Assembly (NCBI GenBank): GCA_902728285.1
Contig: CACVBU010000540.1
Location: 1 to 64,000 of the forward strand
Length of the DNA: 64,000 bases
Direction of reading: 5' to 3'
DNA from: Clytia hemisphaerica
Taxonomy: Eukaryota > Cnidaria > Hydrozoa > Leptothecata > Clytiidae
The notes below the pieces were generated by a model. It saw only the letters and a program-made list of their open reading frames with translations. It ran no database searches and was not told where the DNA came from. The position numbers and the translations under genes are program-made. Of this stretch, positions 10,376-21,740 are shown in pieces (positions within the stretch are counted from its first letter, which is position 1; every line of letters begins with the position of its first letter).

Positions 10376-13300
10376 CTACCAAGATTTTGAGAAATTTGAC
10401 AGTCTGGAAAGCACTGAAAATGAAAATATACTACCNTCATGTTTTTCAGTTTCAGGTAACCCTTCGGGAAGCGGTTCAGACAAAATAGTACGCTTGCAAA
10501 AAAGTTTTCCAAATTGAAATCGGCATTCATTTTTGCGATATTTACTACACGTTCTTGAATGGGAGTGTATTTGATATTTAGTGACTAAATTCCATAACTC
10601 AGGACTTTCTTCTCTATCAGGAACATTAGCAGAAATAACACTATCTATGTGTTCAATATACTTTTCTTTTCCGTCTTCAAGTTTTGGGACATCTTTTGCC
10701 CAAAGCACAATGATCATGTGGGCTACCCCTGAAAGTAAATTCTACTCTGAGAGCATAGTATGTAATTTTTAAGTTGGCCATCCATTATTATCTCTTTGAA
10801 AAAACAACTCTTTTCTATATTGATATTGACGCACAAGCACAATAGGATTGCTATTAAGTAGGGCACATCTAGATTGGTAATCAAGAAGGTCATGATCAGT
10901 ATCAGCATCCCCGCTTGATTGTCTGATAATGGTAACAAATTCCTCCCACCGTAAATCTGCACAAGAGAGAGTCATAAAGTATGTTGGGACACCAAGTTGT
11001 TTAACCATTGCAAGAACATCAGATAACATATGTTGCCAGTATGCAGGGGTTCCTTTTATAGTACTCATAAACTTGTATGCATTATCAGATGCTACGCAAT
11101 TTTGAATTGTATCATTAAAATTATTTGCTAATAGTCCCGCGGTCAAGTTGGAATTTGAAATTCTCATTGCGATATTGATTTTACTTCTAAGATTAAGCTG
11201 TAGTAATGTTTTGTGAGCAAAAAAAAATGTAATCTGAATCCGAAGCAAACTTTTGAGTGTAATTTAAAAGACGCTGATTAAAGTACTTTGTTGGCGACAA
11301 TTTTATATCTCGCTCTACGTTATATCCAAATTTTCCCAGTAGGAAAAAGATGAGGATGGGCTAACTCTTCACAAAATTCATCTTGAGTTAATGAATTGGG
11401 GGTTTGACCTTCACCCGGAGCTAAAAATTGCATTTTTCATCATCTAAAATAATGTTTGGCACTTCTGATACAATGACTGTTTCACATGTTGGTGTCCGAT
11501 ACGCACTGAGTGGATCATCAGAATCAAATTCATTCTCTAATTGCTCTTCAAAAGGCTTGATTAAGGTAACTGTTGTATCATCAACAAATCTTATATCATT
11601 GGAAGAAGCGTTTGATATGGAATCATTATTTGATAAAACCCTTTCAACATATTCATCATTATTCATTTGGTCAATTATTGACATATCAATATTTATATCA
11701 TGATACAAAGGATTATTATTCACTAAAAAGTCCAAAGTTTCAAAAACTTTTTGTCGTCTTACTTGCTGCGAAATAACAGGGTTTTTGTAGCATATTTTTC
11801 TTTTTAATTCAACATTTATTACACCACTACTATCACTTCCTCTAGGAAGTACTTTACATACACCTGGTGTTTCAATAGGAACATTGCATATTGCACCTTG
11901 CAATTTGGGGAATTCACCTTTACGCATGATCATGACTTTAGAAAATAAAATTCTTTGAGCTACTAAAATTCTTTCCAGTTTTCGTATATCATTTAGATTA
12001 TCTGGGAGATCAAAAATTTGAAGCTTGTTAGTAACAGACTGGCATGGGATTTCTCCCTTCATTAATTTTCTATGACAGGTTGTGCATACGTAGAAATTAC
12101 CATCAAACGAGGTTACAGGATTAAAATTTTCTATTTCTTCAAAGTTGATCAATGAGAACTTTTGTTCATCAAAACCAAACACAGATTTTTTAAACATACA
12201 GCGGTTACACATTACACAGATGTAGGAAGGGCCCTCTTGTTTTTTCTGTTTAAAGTTTTCAACTCTTTTCCCTGGTTTGTTTTTTTTGTCTTTGTAAGCC
12301 TTGCGTCTCTTTTCTTTTTCCTGTTCATGTTTTTCTGACCCTTTATTTTGTTGATATGATAAACGTTTCTTTTCTGTTCTTTCTTTATGTTTTTCAGACC
12401 CTTTCATTTGTTGCCATGAAAGACGTTTTTTTTCTTTTTCTTGTTCATGTTTTTCAGAACCTTTATTTTGTTTGCGGAATTGTCTCTTAACTTTATTTTT
12501 CTTTTCATGCTTTTCAGTACCTTTTATTTGTTCATATGATCTTTTGTGTGAAGCATTTTTTTGACGGCGTGATACTTCCCTCAAAATAACATTTTTAGTA
12601 TTTTCTACTTCTTGAAAGGCAGTTTTCAGATATATAATGTTAAATAAATTTGCGTTGTATTCAGATCTTATGTGCTGCTTGATTTCATTTACATGGTGAA
12701 ATTCCAAAAGTACTGACTTGCCAACATCTCCAGGAACTTGACGTCCTGTTGAGTCTCTACTGTGTGAATCAAAAAGAAAATATTTTTTGTTGTAGTGCAT
12801 CACACCTAAACAATTACCAGAAATTACTAAAACTGCACCAGAGTGCTGCATAAGGATTTCTTCACTGATAAAATTTACTGAAATATTATCTCCGGTCACA
12901 AAGTAACCTTCAAAAATATTGAAATCTAGTGTACAAGTACTATTTCCTATTTCAATTGTTTTTGAAAACTCTTCAATATAAGGGGACTGCCCAGTGATGC
13001 CAAGTTTTTTGAAATTCAGATCACCTTGATGTAAAACGTAATCCAAATCATGAGTCTTCCACAATGATAATTTTCTAAGTTGCGCATAACAAATAGCAAA
13101 AAAACAATTTGACGAACATTGTATGCCTGCAGTCTCACCAAACCTTTCCAAATTTCCCTGATGAAAAGACCCTTGCACACTTTTAATTTCTACAGTGTTT
13201 GGACCTGGATTGAGTTCTATATCTCCTGATAATAAAAGTGTGTAATTAACTTTAAGAAAAGTAAGATTTGGATCTCCTAAATTATGCGTCACATTGGGAT

Positions 13301-13561
13301 ATCTAACAAAATATACCATTTTTTGAAAGATGCAAAAAATCCAGTGGTGTTTCATAAAACGTTATCTCGTATGATTTTGGAATTGCAAAAAAAAGGATTG
13401 TTAAAAGTGCTACAAAGCGAACTGGTCTCAATAGTTTAGAAAAAAGCATCATTGGAAAGTTCTGAACCAATAACAATAGATTTAGAAATACCTTTAACAT
13501 TTCTCTGAGCTGTAAAAGCAAAACATCCTATACGTGAACGATATGACTCAATGGATATCAT
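10376..13561 (-). pseudogene. Helitron Rep polyprotein gene: 2A peptide, tegument-like cysteine protease, Cys-rich domain, Helitron-like N domain; frame-shifted and truncated
   Basis: Read on the minus strand from ATG 13561. The first segment (ESYRSRIGCFAFTAQ) is in one frame to about 13440. It is followed by a frame carrying a 2A ribosome-skipping motif (GDIELNPGP, about 13200). Then an intact 644-codon frame (13355-11421) encodes: a papain-like/USP-like protease resembling the herpesvirus large-tegument deubiquitinase (QGSFHQGNLERFG, AGIQCSSN with the Cys, FLFDSHSRD with the His); four KGSEKHEQEKEKKR-type Lys-rich repeats; and a CxxC zinc-binding region (YICVMCNRC, YVCTTCHRK). Past 11420 the frame shifts into APGEGQTPNSLTQDE and AHPHLFPTGK. 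Next comes the Helitron_like_N block (10769-11248, GTPAYWQHMLSDVLAMVKQL), then RGSPH, broken by shifts near 10797 and 10735, then WAKDVPKLEDG to 10376. The Tyr catalytic motif and helicase are absent. The element is dead, cut at the edge of the foldback at 10324. Position 10436 is N. Confidence 0.85.
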
Positions 13562-13625
13562 TTTTTACACTTTAAAAATTAGCACTACAAAAATTATTAT
13601 GAACTTATATACAGCAATTAGATAT

Positions 13626-13774
13626 TTGTAAGAGCTGACAGCGCAGCTTTGGTTTGTAAGAGCTGACAGCGCAGCTTTGAGTTGACTTGTAAGAGCTGAC
13701 AGCGCAGCTTTAGCTTGGTTTGTAATCGAGCTGACAATGCAGCTTTGGTTTGTAAGAGCTGACAATGCAGCTTG
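13626..13774. repeat. ~30-bp tandem repeat, five copies
   Basis: Five units of TGTAAGAGCTGACAGCGCAG followed by CTTTGGTT, spaced 28-33 bp, just upstream of the Helitron start on its coding strand. GAGCTGACAGCGCAGCTTT is itself partly palindromic. Confidence 0.85.
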
Positions 13775-13819
13775 TACGGTCGCAGGCACAGGATGACAAC
13801 CTGCCCTGGCCACGGGGTG

Positions 13820-13920
13820 CCTCAATCAGATTCAGTGGCCCGTAGTGCATAAATCTGAAGGGCGAAAAAAAAAAAAGCTGCCTCAATCAGATTCAGATAA
13901 ATCTGAAGGGCAAAAATAAA
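13820..13920. repeat. short direct duplication CTCAATCAGATTCAG / AAATCTGAAGGGC
   Basis: Two copies at about 13822 and 13881, each followed by an A-run. They may be part of the Helitron 5' region. The exact Helitron 5' terminus was not found. Confidence 0.5.
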
Positions 13921-14198
13921 AAAAACAACTTCTAAAACAGAGCCAGTCCAATAATTAAACTGGATGGATCTGAGAAGCAAAATATAGCTAAAACACAGAA
14001 AATAACCTCACAGCTATGAATGCTATTTTCCTACAGACAAAAAGATACAAAGTACTTACAACTTGGACTTCTCTTCGGGCTTCTTCAGACAGTTAGAAAC
14101 CAGTTAAAACTGCTTTTACCTTTGCTTTCTATCGCTTTTAAGGCGCCGTTCTTACAATATTATTTTCACATAATGGCGCCCCATATTAAAAAATCACT

Positions 14199-14275
14199 AA
14201 ATATTTAAGAGAGTTAGTCCACCGATACTTTACAATTACAAAATATTTAAGAGAGTTAGTCCACCGATACTTTAC
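14199..14275. repeat. 35-bp direct duplication (period 42)
   Basis: AAATATTTAAGAGAGTTAGT followed by CCACCGATACTTTAC occurs at 14199-14233 and 14241-14275 without mismatch. Confidence 0.85.
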
Positions 14276-14796
14276 TTTCGATTTCGCAAAAAAATTTTCC
14301 GACCCGCGACCCACGAACGCTGATCGTAATACTTTCGCTAAGCGAAATTAATAATAATTACGTCAGAACTGGATCTCGTAAACAAAAGATCTGAACTTAT
14401 TTCCAAATGTCGCCATAACAACAATTTTATTCTAAAGAACTTCAAATTGGTCCCCTGGGCAAATCATAAATTCTTTTTTCAAGACTTTTTTATGCTTTCG
14501 TCATTGTTTCTATTACCTAGTTTTATTGCACAAATTATCCAGTTTTTTAACTCTTTACGTTGAATTTCAATAATTACTAGGTACATATGATTAGCGCGTA
14601 AGTACGGAACTCTGAGTGATGTAATTTTTAGTTTATCAATATAAAATAATTTTTGAAATATTGATATTGTTAGCGCTGCCCTATGTTAGAAAAGTATCTT
14701 TCAAAATTTCATAATAGTCAACTGACTTTTTTCCCACAAATTGAGAATTTAAAATACTTCTGGCGCGATTTCTTTTATTTTCCTGAATGTTATAAT

Positions 14797-14797
<1 letters not shown>

Positions 14798-14832
<35 letters not shown>
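14798..14832. repeat. (ATCA)n microsatellite
   Basis: About eight ATCA units, 11 bases below the donor of the coiled-coil exon at 14843-15154. Confidence 0.9.
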
Positions 14833-14834
<2 letters not shown>

Positions 14835-14842
14835 TCACAAAC

Positions 14843-17415
14843 CTGTAATATTTCTCTGCGCTTTTTCTTTTTCTTCTTTTTCCTCTTTTTCTTTCCTTTC
14901 CAGTTCCTCTTTTTCCCTTTCCAATTCCAAAGCTTTCAGTCGTTCCGTTTCCTCGCATTCCCTTTGTTGTTCCTTTTCCATGTGTTCCGCTCTTTCTTTT
15001 TCCAATTCCTCTATTCTCTGTTTTAATGATTCGATTTCGGTGCTCTTCTTCAGGTTTTCTTCTGTCAGTTCTTGAACATTTTGCTGCAGTAGGTATTTAT
15101 CGGATTCCAACTCGAAAAGTGTTAGGTTCAATTTCTCCCTTGATTCTTTGTTTTCTGTGAAAAAAAAAATAGAGGAAATTCAAACATTACAATTAGAGTG
15201 AGATATCGCTATGTTGTTTTTAGACAAGTAAAATTTAAAAAAATTTTTTTTTAAATAAAATTTTACTTGTCTAAAAGAATATCACTTTTTTAAAGGACAT
15301 CTTTTAACTCCTACCATTTGCTTACACATATTTTTTGAAACAAGAGTTAATTCTTTAGCCAGCAGAGTGCCACGCATCTCCTTTCTTTATATCTCAAAAA
15401 TAATATCTCTAAATGGCATTGTTTTTTCGTTTGTAGAAAGAGTTAGTTTAAAGTACAGAGTTTTAATTAGGAAAATACTACAGTGCCATCTTTCCACATC
15501 AGAGCACCAAGTAACGGTATGAAAGTCATTATTTTAAGGAAAAAATTAAATCGATTGGGCACTACCTTATTACACGTTTTTTTTTTTAAGAAACACACTT
15601 TTAAGAAACATGAGGCTCAGAATGCCTAAAAATTAAGAAACATCTAAGAAACATGCTGAGGCTGAAAATGAAAAAACGACATTTTTAATTCGTTTTTTTA
15701 AGAACCTTCCAATCAAAACATGAAAAATAGGCTGATTATGTCAAAAAGTTTAGAAACATGTAAGAAACATTTAAGGCTCAAAAGGCTGATTTCTTAAGAA
15801 ACATTGAGGCGTTGGTAAAACTGGTTTCTTAAAAAAAAACAAAACGTGTAACCTCATTAGTAGCTTTCCCAACAGAGCAAGAGAGTTTTGAAAATAATGA
15901 TCCAAGTCGATTTCCAAAAAATCACACAAGTTCATTTATCAGTTTTGAATCAGAGAAACTGAACCCTTTTTTTTCACAAAAAAGTTTTAAAGTTTTGATG
16001 GGTTTTTAGTCTCTCGATCATCAATTTGGTTTTCATCATTCTCTCACACTTTGAATCCGCTCTCCTGTAGGGATAATAATTCGGGAACAGTAAGGAAAAT
16101 TTTACCTTTGATTACTTTTTGATAATTATTGACAACTTCATGATGTTGTTCTTGAAATTGACCAAGTATACCACACAGTCGTTCAACTTTATATTTATAT
16201 TCCATCAAGGAATCAATGTTCTCTTGTGAAGATACTGGCATCTAAAAATATGAAAATTTTATACATGAAAATCTTCAGTTTGCCAAAAACAGATCATCAA
16301 TTTATCACCCGTCTCTACAGCCTCGGTGGAACTTCTTCCACTGCTAACCCATTATCCGTCGCTCGGGGGCATCTGCGTAGTTTAGTCGTTGATCACCTCA
16401 AGATAACTTCAGCTAAGTAGAAAATTGTCGAAATAACACTTGCTAAGTCCGAATTTGTCGAGATAACTTCAGCTAAGTCGGAAATTGTTGCGATGAGCGT
16501 GGTTATCTCAGAAATTTCTCAGTTAAGACCTGCTTATCTCGACAAAAAAATTGTTGACTTGTTCTTTTTGGAAAAAAGTAACCCAAATGGCGGACAGAAG
16601 CCATCGTAGATTCATGATAATAAATATAAATACCTTATTTTCTTTATTTCTATTCTTTTCGTCTGTCGGTTTCTCCTGTTTTTCATCATCGCCATCCTCA
16701 AGTGCCATTTCAATCAAAGTCTTCTCATTTTGATTTTCATTTTTCAAAAAATCTATACCACTTTCATCGATCATGCTTATAGATAGTTTCTTCTCTTTGG
16801 CTGTGGCAACTGGTGTATGAATGAGCGTACTTTGTGCTATTGGAATGCTTGTTTCTCTATTGTTTTGTTGTTGTTGTTGTTGTTGATGATGTTGTTTCTT
16901 GGTTTCTTTTGATTTCGTTTTACTTTTGTTGTGTTTACTTTGTTTTTGAGGACTGGCTTCATCCTTTTCAATGATTTTCTTTGTTTCTAGGGAAGAAAAA
17001 AAGTGTAAAACCTTATTCATTATTACCAGTGATGACCCAAAGACTCCTCTTTACATGGATACCTAGGGAATAGCGCAATACTTTCTTCCTGAATTGCTTT
17101 ATTTACCACTGATGATGCTTCTCTTTAATTAATGAGCATTTAAAGCAGTGAGAAATCAAGTTCTATTTTGAATTCTTTGGTATTCCCTGGCCAGCAATTG
17201 AACACAAAACCTTGCATGCTACAGTTTTATACTATGTGTATAGTGCATTCAGGATATTAAAATAAGTGTTATAAATTACTACCAATAGTTATGAAAATAC
17301 CTTTCTTCTCCTTTGTATATGTTCCATCTAAGGTGTTTGCATTTCTTGTTTTCATATCCATCTCGCTGATTGATTTTCTATGTGACCTCAATAATACTCC
17401 TTTTCTTAATGACAT
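14843..17415 (-). CDS. Gln/Lys/Glu-rich coiled-coil protein, first four exons (3' end missing)
   Basis: Exons on the minus strand: 17415-17301, 16986-16634, 16241-16106 and 15154-14843. All junctions are GT..AG and the phases agree (1, 0, 1, then an open phase-1 donor at 14842). The start MSLRKGVLLRSHRKS follows in-frame stops. Exon 2 is basic and low-complexity, with a poly-Gln run (HHQQQQQQQNN). Exon 3 reads MPVSSQENIDSLMEYKYKVE and then RLCGILGQFQEQHHEVVNN. Exon 4 is a strong coiled coil rich in Leu/Glu (TEIESLKQRIEELEKERAEH), ending in an EK-rich stretch. About 305 codons are present. I do not recognise the family; a cytoskeletal or Golgi-type coiled-coil adaptor is possible. No further exon was found between 14842 and the Helitron, so the 3' part is missing (see findings). 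Confidence 0.75.
15200..15290. repeat. short palindrome in intron
   Basis: TTTTTAGACAAGTAAAATTT and its complement flank a T-run: a snapback of about 40-bp arms in the intron between exons 3 and 4. Confidence 0.6.
15571..15850. mobile_element. ACACG-family foldback, word AAGAAAC
   Basis: Begins TACACGTTTTTTTTTTTAAG and ends AAAACGTGTA. The inside repeats TTAAGAAACATnnAGGCTNA about seven times. Lies in an intron of the coiled-coil gene. Confidence 0.8.
16376..16552. repeat. array of AAGATAACTTCAGCTAAGTC words
   Basis: Three forward copies (16399, 16432, 16463) are followed by complementary words (GGTTATCTCAG, CTTATCTCGAC), giving a foldback of about 180 bp in the intron between exons 2 and 3. 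Confidence 0.55.
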
Positions 17416-17957
17416 TACCAAATTATTGATATTTTTATTTATTTGTCACAGATATCTAAAAATATAAAGAGAAGTTAGCAAAATAAAATTCTTTTTAACA
17501 ATCCCTGAAATTTAACTCTAATCTTATAGAAACTAAATCTGTAAACCAATTCAAAACTGTTCACAGTGCAGCACAGTCATCATGGATTGTCCATTTCTTG
17601 TAAATCAGGTTCCCTCAAAAAAAGTTAGATTACTACTTACTTACTTAGCAGTTACTTGTGATGTCTGATTTAAGCTTGATACCAGGAGGGGCAACTGATG
17701 CAGATGTCAAACTATGGCTAAAAATAAGCTTCTTCAAAATAGTATATAACAAACATTGTATTAAAAATGGTGGTATGGTGGTATATTAAAATATCTCTGT
17801 ATTTCACATCAATTTAAATACATCTTTCAGCAAAAAATGAAAAAAAAACAATCATGAAATCAAGCCCATTTACGACCCACACAGAGAAAGCACAGAATAA
17901 ACCAAAATTTGAATACAATAATTTTCCTTTAATATTCAATAGGTGTTCTAATCTTCA
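17416..17957. other. upstream region of the coiled-coil gene
   Basis: Probable promoter and 5' UTR of the minus-strand gene starting at 17415. No motif that I can name. Confidence 0.3.
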
Positions 17958-18098
17958 CCAGTCTGGAAAGGAGGGAAATGTTACGCCGGAGCTGCGCCAG
18001 GCTGCGCCAACCTAACTGAAAAAGTTGATGGTAGCAGATCTCAAAATTCAAACCTACGCCGGAGATATCCGGCGCACAAGCCGCAATTTCCAGACTGG
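17958..18098. mobile_element. small MITE, word CGCCGGA
   Basis: Ends CCAGTCTGGAAA / TTTCCAGACTGG. ACGCCGGAG and its relatives sit on both arms. A relative with the word CGCCGAA is at 21385. Confidence 0.7.
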
Positions 18099-18156
18099 AA
18101 TCTTCATAATGATCATACTCCTGTATCTCTAAGTATGCCCCAATGCACCTGTATTC

Positions 18157-18674
18157 TTTAAAGGGGAATTAACGTTTCAAAATTGTCAACAAACAAATAT
18201 GGTTTATAGGGCTTTACTCTTCTACATCCGGAATAAGAGTTGTTTGAAAATTCCCTTGCATTGCTATGGATACGAAAAATGTGAAGTAGCACACGCCCTG
18301 TGTTTCTCTTTTTTATAAGGGAAGAGTGGTGAATGATGATTTAAAATGCAGTTTTTGAGTTTCTTTTTACCGTTAGAAAGTTCACTGCAACTTTGGAATA
18401 CTAACTAGACTCTCCTAGTATTATTTCTTCAATGTTTTGATAAATAGAGTGTAACAGTAAGAATAGTTGAAGCGCACGTGACGTCACAAAATCAACAGAG
18501 GGGAGTTTTTCTCCATTGCAGAGTCAGAATTGTGAGAAATTAAAGATTGAATAACTCAATGAATAAAAGACATTTTGAAGTGGTTCTTTTTTTTGTTCGA
18601 TCACATTTTTCTTCCTCTTTAATGTTTCAAAAAAAAATCTCAGGATTAATTCCAAACGTTAATTTTCCTTTAAA
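18157..18674. mobile_element. MITE with AAAGGGGAATTAACGTTT ends
   Basis: TTTAAAGGGGAATTAACGTT on the left; CCAAACGTTAATTTTCCTTT on the right. No ORF of note inside. Confidence 0.7.
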
Positions 18675-19626
18675 TTGGATTAAAACTTTTGTCGTTTGAT
18701 ATTGAGGCTAAAAAGTGGCATAGGTTTTACATTTTAATTCATGTTAGAAGTTAGCCAAGTTTCTAGGCTAATAGTATAATTTTGACTGTAAAAAGATGTA
18801 AAGGAAAGACCTGCCAATTTGAGATTTTGCATGAGATAAAAATTTCCAAGTAAAATCTGAAATCTCAGCTCAGTTTTCCGTTTTTTAAAACTCAGAAAAT
18901 TGGGGAAACTGTTTCCGAAAATTGGAAAATCAGGGAAATGTTTTTTCGGAAATTGTAAAAAGTTTCTTAAAAATCGAAAATGCGTTAGATTACAATGAGA
19001 AATCAAGTAAATTGTGTGGGACAATGTTGAAATGCGTGAGTCACACTCAATATGTGAGAGTTGGCAGGACTGAGCACTAGAAACTGATCAAATGCAATGA
19101 ATTGAGCTGTAACGAAGATTTGATTGTTTGCAATCAGTTGTTTGTATAAGTGTAGTGAAACTTGTTGAACCGTGGTTAGACATTCACATCCGACATTCTG
19201 GCTAGAAGTCTTATAGTTTTACTATTTTGTCAAGAATTTTTGGTGAGTATTTTAACTTTTGTGAATTACCCTTTCAAGACAGTTAGTCACACTAGCGTCC
19301 CACTGTAATGTGTATCAAAGATTAATGCTGCGAAAGCGCTATATTTACTTGACTCGCAAGCAAAAAAATGCATCACAGAACTTCTAAAGGGATCCATGAA
19401 AAAATAACCTGCCACTTTTTACTGTAATGAAATTAACATTTTCAAAAACTTTGAGAAATTGGCTAAAATTTGAGCCATAGTTGAAAAAATTTGAGCCAAG
19501 CCTGGCCAAGCCAACCTTGAAAACTAATTTGAAGATTAACTTCCCAAGAAAAGGATCTACCAACCTTGATCCGCGCATCACCGGATAGGCTTTCTCTCGG
19601 AAATTTTGCTGGACCTCAAAATGACC
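18675..19626. other. intergenic, no gene seen
   Basis: Short ORFs only. Short GGAAAnTnGGGAAA-type words at 18890-18970 are weakly repetitive. Confidence 0.3.
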
Positions 19627-19921
19627 TACACGTTTTTTTTTTTTATAAGGAACCTTAACTTTGCTCTGAGCCTGGAGTTCCTTATTTTTACAGAGAATTT
19701 CAGTCTCAAAGTTCCTTATCGAGTTCCTTACTACATAGGAAATTTTGAACTTTTTGCCCCTTGAAAGATCAAAATTTGGTCAAATTAGTCCCAATAAGGT
19801 ACATTATTTTCAAATCCACTTATTCTCAGCCTGAGCAGTTCCTTAACAATTCCTTATTTTTTGAACCATTTTCAGCCTCGAGTTCCTTATAAACGTGTTC
19901 CTTATAAAAAAACAATGTGTA
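19627..19921. mobile_element. ACACG-family foldback, word GTTCCTTA/TAAGGAAC
   Basis: Starts TACACGTTTTTTTTTTTTAT followed by AAGGAACC and ends in TTCCTTATAAAAAAACAATG. At least eight GTTCCTTA words lie inside. Confidence 0.75.
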
Positions 19922-20247
19922 TTTACATGTGCGGAATTGTACAGCAAGCCTCACGCCAAGCAAAATTTCTTTTGTACCAACATTCAATTTTTCAATAAGG
20001 GTGCAAGATGGGAAAAGAGGCGCAAATTGTTGAGAGAAAGCAAATTTAGCCAAATGAAAGCTAAAAATCGATGGATTATGGCGGAGTCATTCACGTCGAG
20101 CTGGAATTATTACTTTACACCAACCGCAACTGAAAATCAAACAATCTTTGTAAGTACATGTGTAGTAAATTACCCTTATTACGCCAATGCGCTAAAAACA
20201 TTTCAGTTGTACGCCAAAGATCTTTGGCGTTAGTTACACGAAATCCA

Positions 20248-21019
20248 TACCGTAGAGTCGTCTAATCTCGACATACGTCTTGCAATCTCGACATAGCTGT
20301 AGGCTGGTCTTCGAAATAAAAAATCAAACATAAACAAATACATACCAAAGTTATCAATCAATCACTATTATATATATATATCAATGTACTCTCTCTCTAT
20401 CACGTCACAGATTGTTAATATAATATGAGAAATGTGAAGTGAAGTTATTACTTATATTTGAAAAGAAAACTTTAACGATGTAGTAATCGCTAAAAACTAA
20501 TTAGCATACTTTCAACGAAGATGTCCAAATCACAACAACACAACATTTTGCACGCGAGGAATTTTTTAGTAGACATTTTTACTGTGAACCGAAAATAATA
20601 AAAAGAACCCGGTTTCCTTTTGAATTTAATGTGACCGCCATACTGGCAATCTCCCGGCGTGCGGCCTGTTAGCGCCTAGAGCGTGTGTTTTTATATATAA
20701 GGAAGGGGAAACCAGGCTAAGCGCGCGAATTATTTTTATCACGTGACTTGAAGCGTAATAAAGTTGTAAAATTTTAATGATGGACACGAGAAAGTTACAA
20801 GGAAGTTTGCATGCGTTTCGTGTGTTGTGTAAAACTGCTTATAATTTGGCTGTTTTTTTAATTGAAAGGATTGTAATGTTTACTGAACTTCTAGTTTGAT
20901 GGATGAACTTGTTCGATAAGAATGATACCAAGAATTTCATTCAAGGTTTGTTTTGATTATTTTACAGATCCGGTGTCGAGATTGCAAGACGTATGTCGAG
21001 ATTAGACGACTCTATGGTA
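20248..21019. mobile_element. MITE/DNA transposon derivative with 46-bp near-perfect TIRs
   Basis: 20248-20293 and 20974-21019 are reverse complements with one mismatch (ACCGTAGAGTCGTCTAATCT, then CGACATACGTCTTGC). The TIR itself repeats the word ATCTCGACATA. No transposase inside. Confidence 0.85.
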
Positions 21020-21384
21020 CTGGTAAACAAGGCCTTAAAAATAGAAGCGCTGCCTTGGGAATTGAATCGACAAATTTTGGTTGGTTGATTTTTGCTGCTG
21101 CTCGTTTTATTTTGTTTCCAACTTTCAAGTTTTAATCAATATTGTCTTGCAAACTTGATTCAAGTAACTCTCATCCTCATTGTTGAAATGTATCCTGTAG
21201 ATGACTGATGTTGTTTTTTCTGAAAGCTTAATTTCCTAGTGTGACTAACTGTCTGAGGATTCCAAAGTTCAAAAATAGTCCAATATAAGGCTCAGAATAC
21301 AGCCTGGAAGTCTGCCAACCCCTCCCAAATTGAAATATTCAATTAAATTAAAGACATAGCCCAAAATCGACTTTCTTGCCGGAA

Positions 21385-21512
21385 CCCAGTCTGGAATTCA
21401 TGCACAGGCAGTACGCCGAATATATTCGGCGTGAGAATGTCCTCAATTGGGTGTAACTTTCTTGATCCTCACAATATCTTCGGTGTGGCTTTTGCATGGA
21501 TTCCACACTGGG
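21385..21512. mobile_element. small MITE, word CGCCGAA
   Basis: Ends CCCAGTCTGGAATTCATGCA / TGCATGGATTCCACACTGGG. The inside has the palindrome ACGCCGAATATATTCGGCGT (21411-21430). Confidence 0.75.
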
Positions 21513-21549
21513 CCGAAACTTTAAATCTTGAAAAATGTTAAAATAACCT

Positions 21550-21740
21550 GAATAGACCTTTTTCCAAGCAAAGAGGCCATGGATAATTATGTAGTCCAGC
21601 AGAAAAACAATGATAAAACCATGCATAATTATCACAATGTGCATGATACAGTAATTATGCATGGCTCTATCATTGTTTTTATGGCTGAAATACATAATGA
21701 TTCAACAGGATGTCCTCTTTGAAAAAAGGTCTATTCTCAA
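21550..21740. mobile_element. MITE, word ATGCATAATTATCA
   Basis: Ends GAATAGACCTTTTTCCAAGC / complement at 21718-21740. Arms carry CATGGATAATTATG and CATGCATAATTATC. Confidence 0.75.

Noticed and set aside
10436-10436. Ambiguous base N, considered as an assembly gap
   Set aside because: Single N within readable Rep sequence; not enough alone to call a join, although noted for the missing-exon question.
19895-20233. 112-codon ORF (+), RWEKRRKLLRESKFSQMKAK
   Set aside because: Starts inside an ACACG-family element, has no splice context and no recognisable domain.
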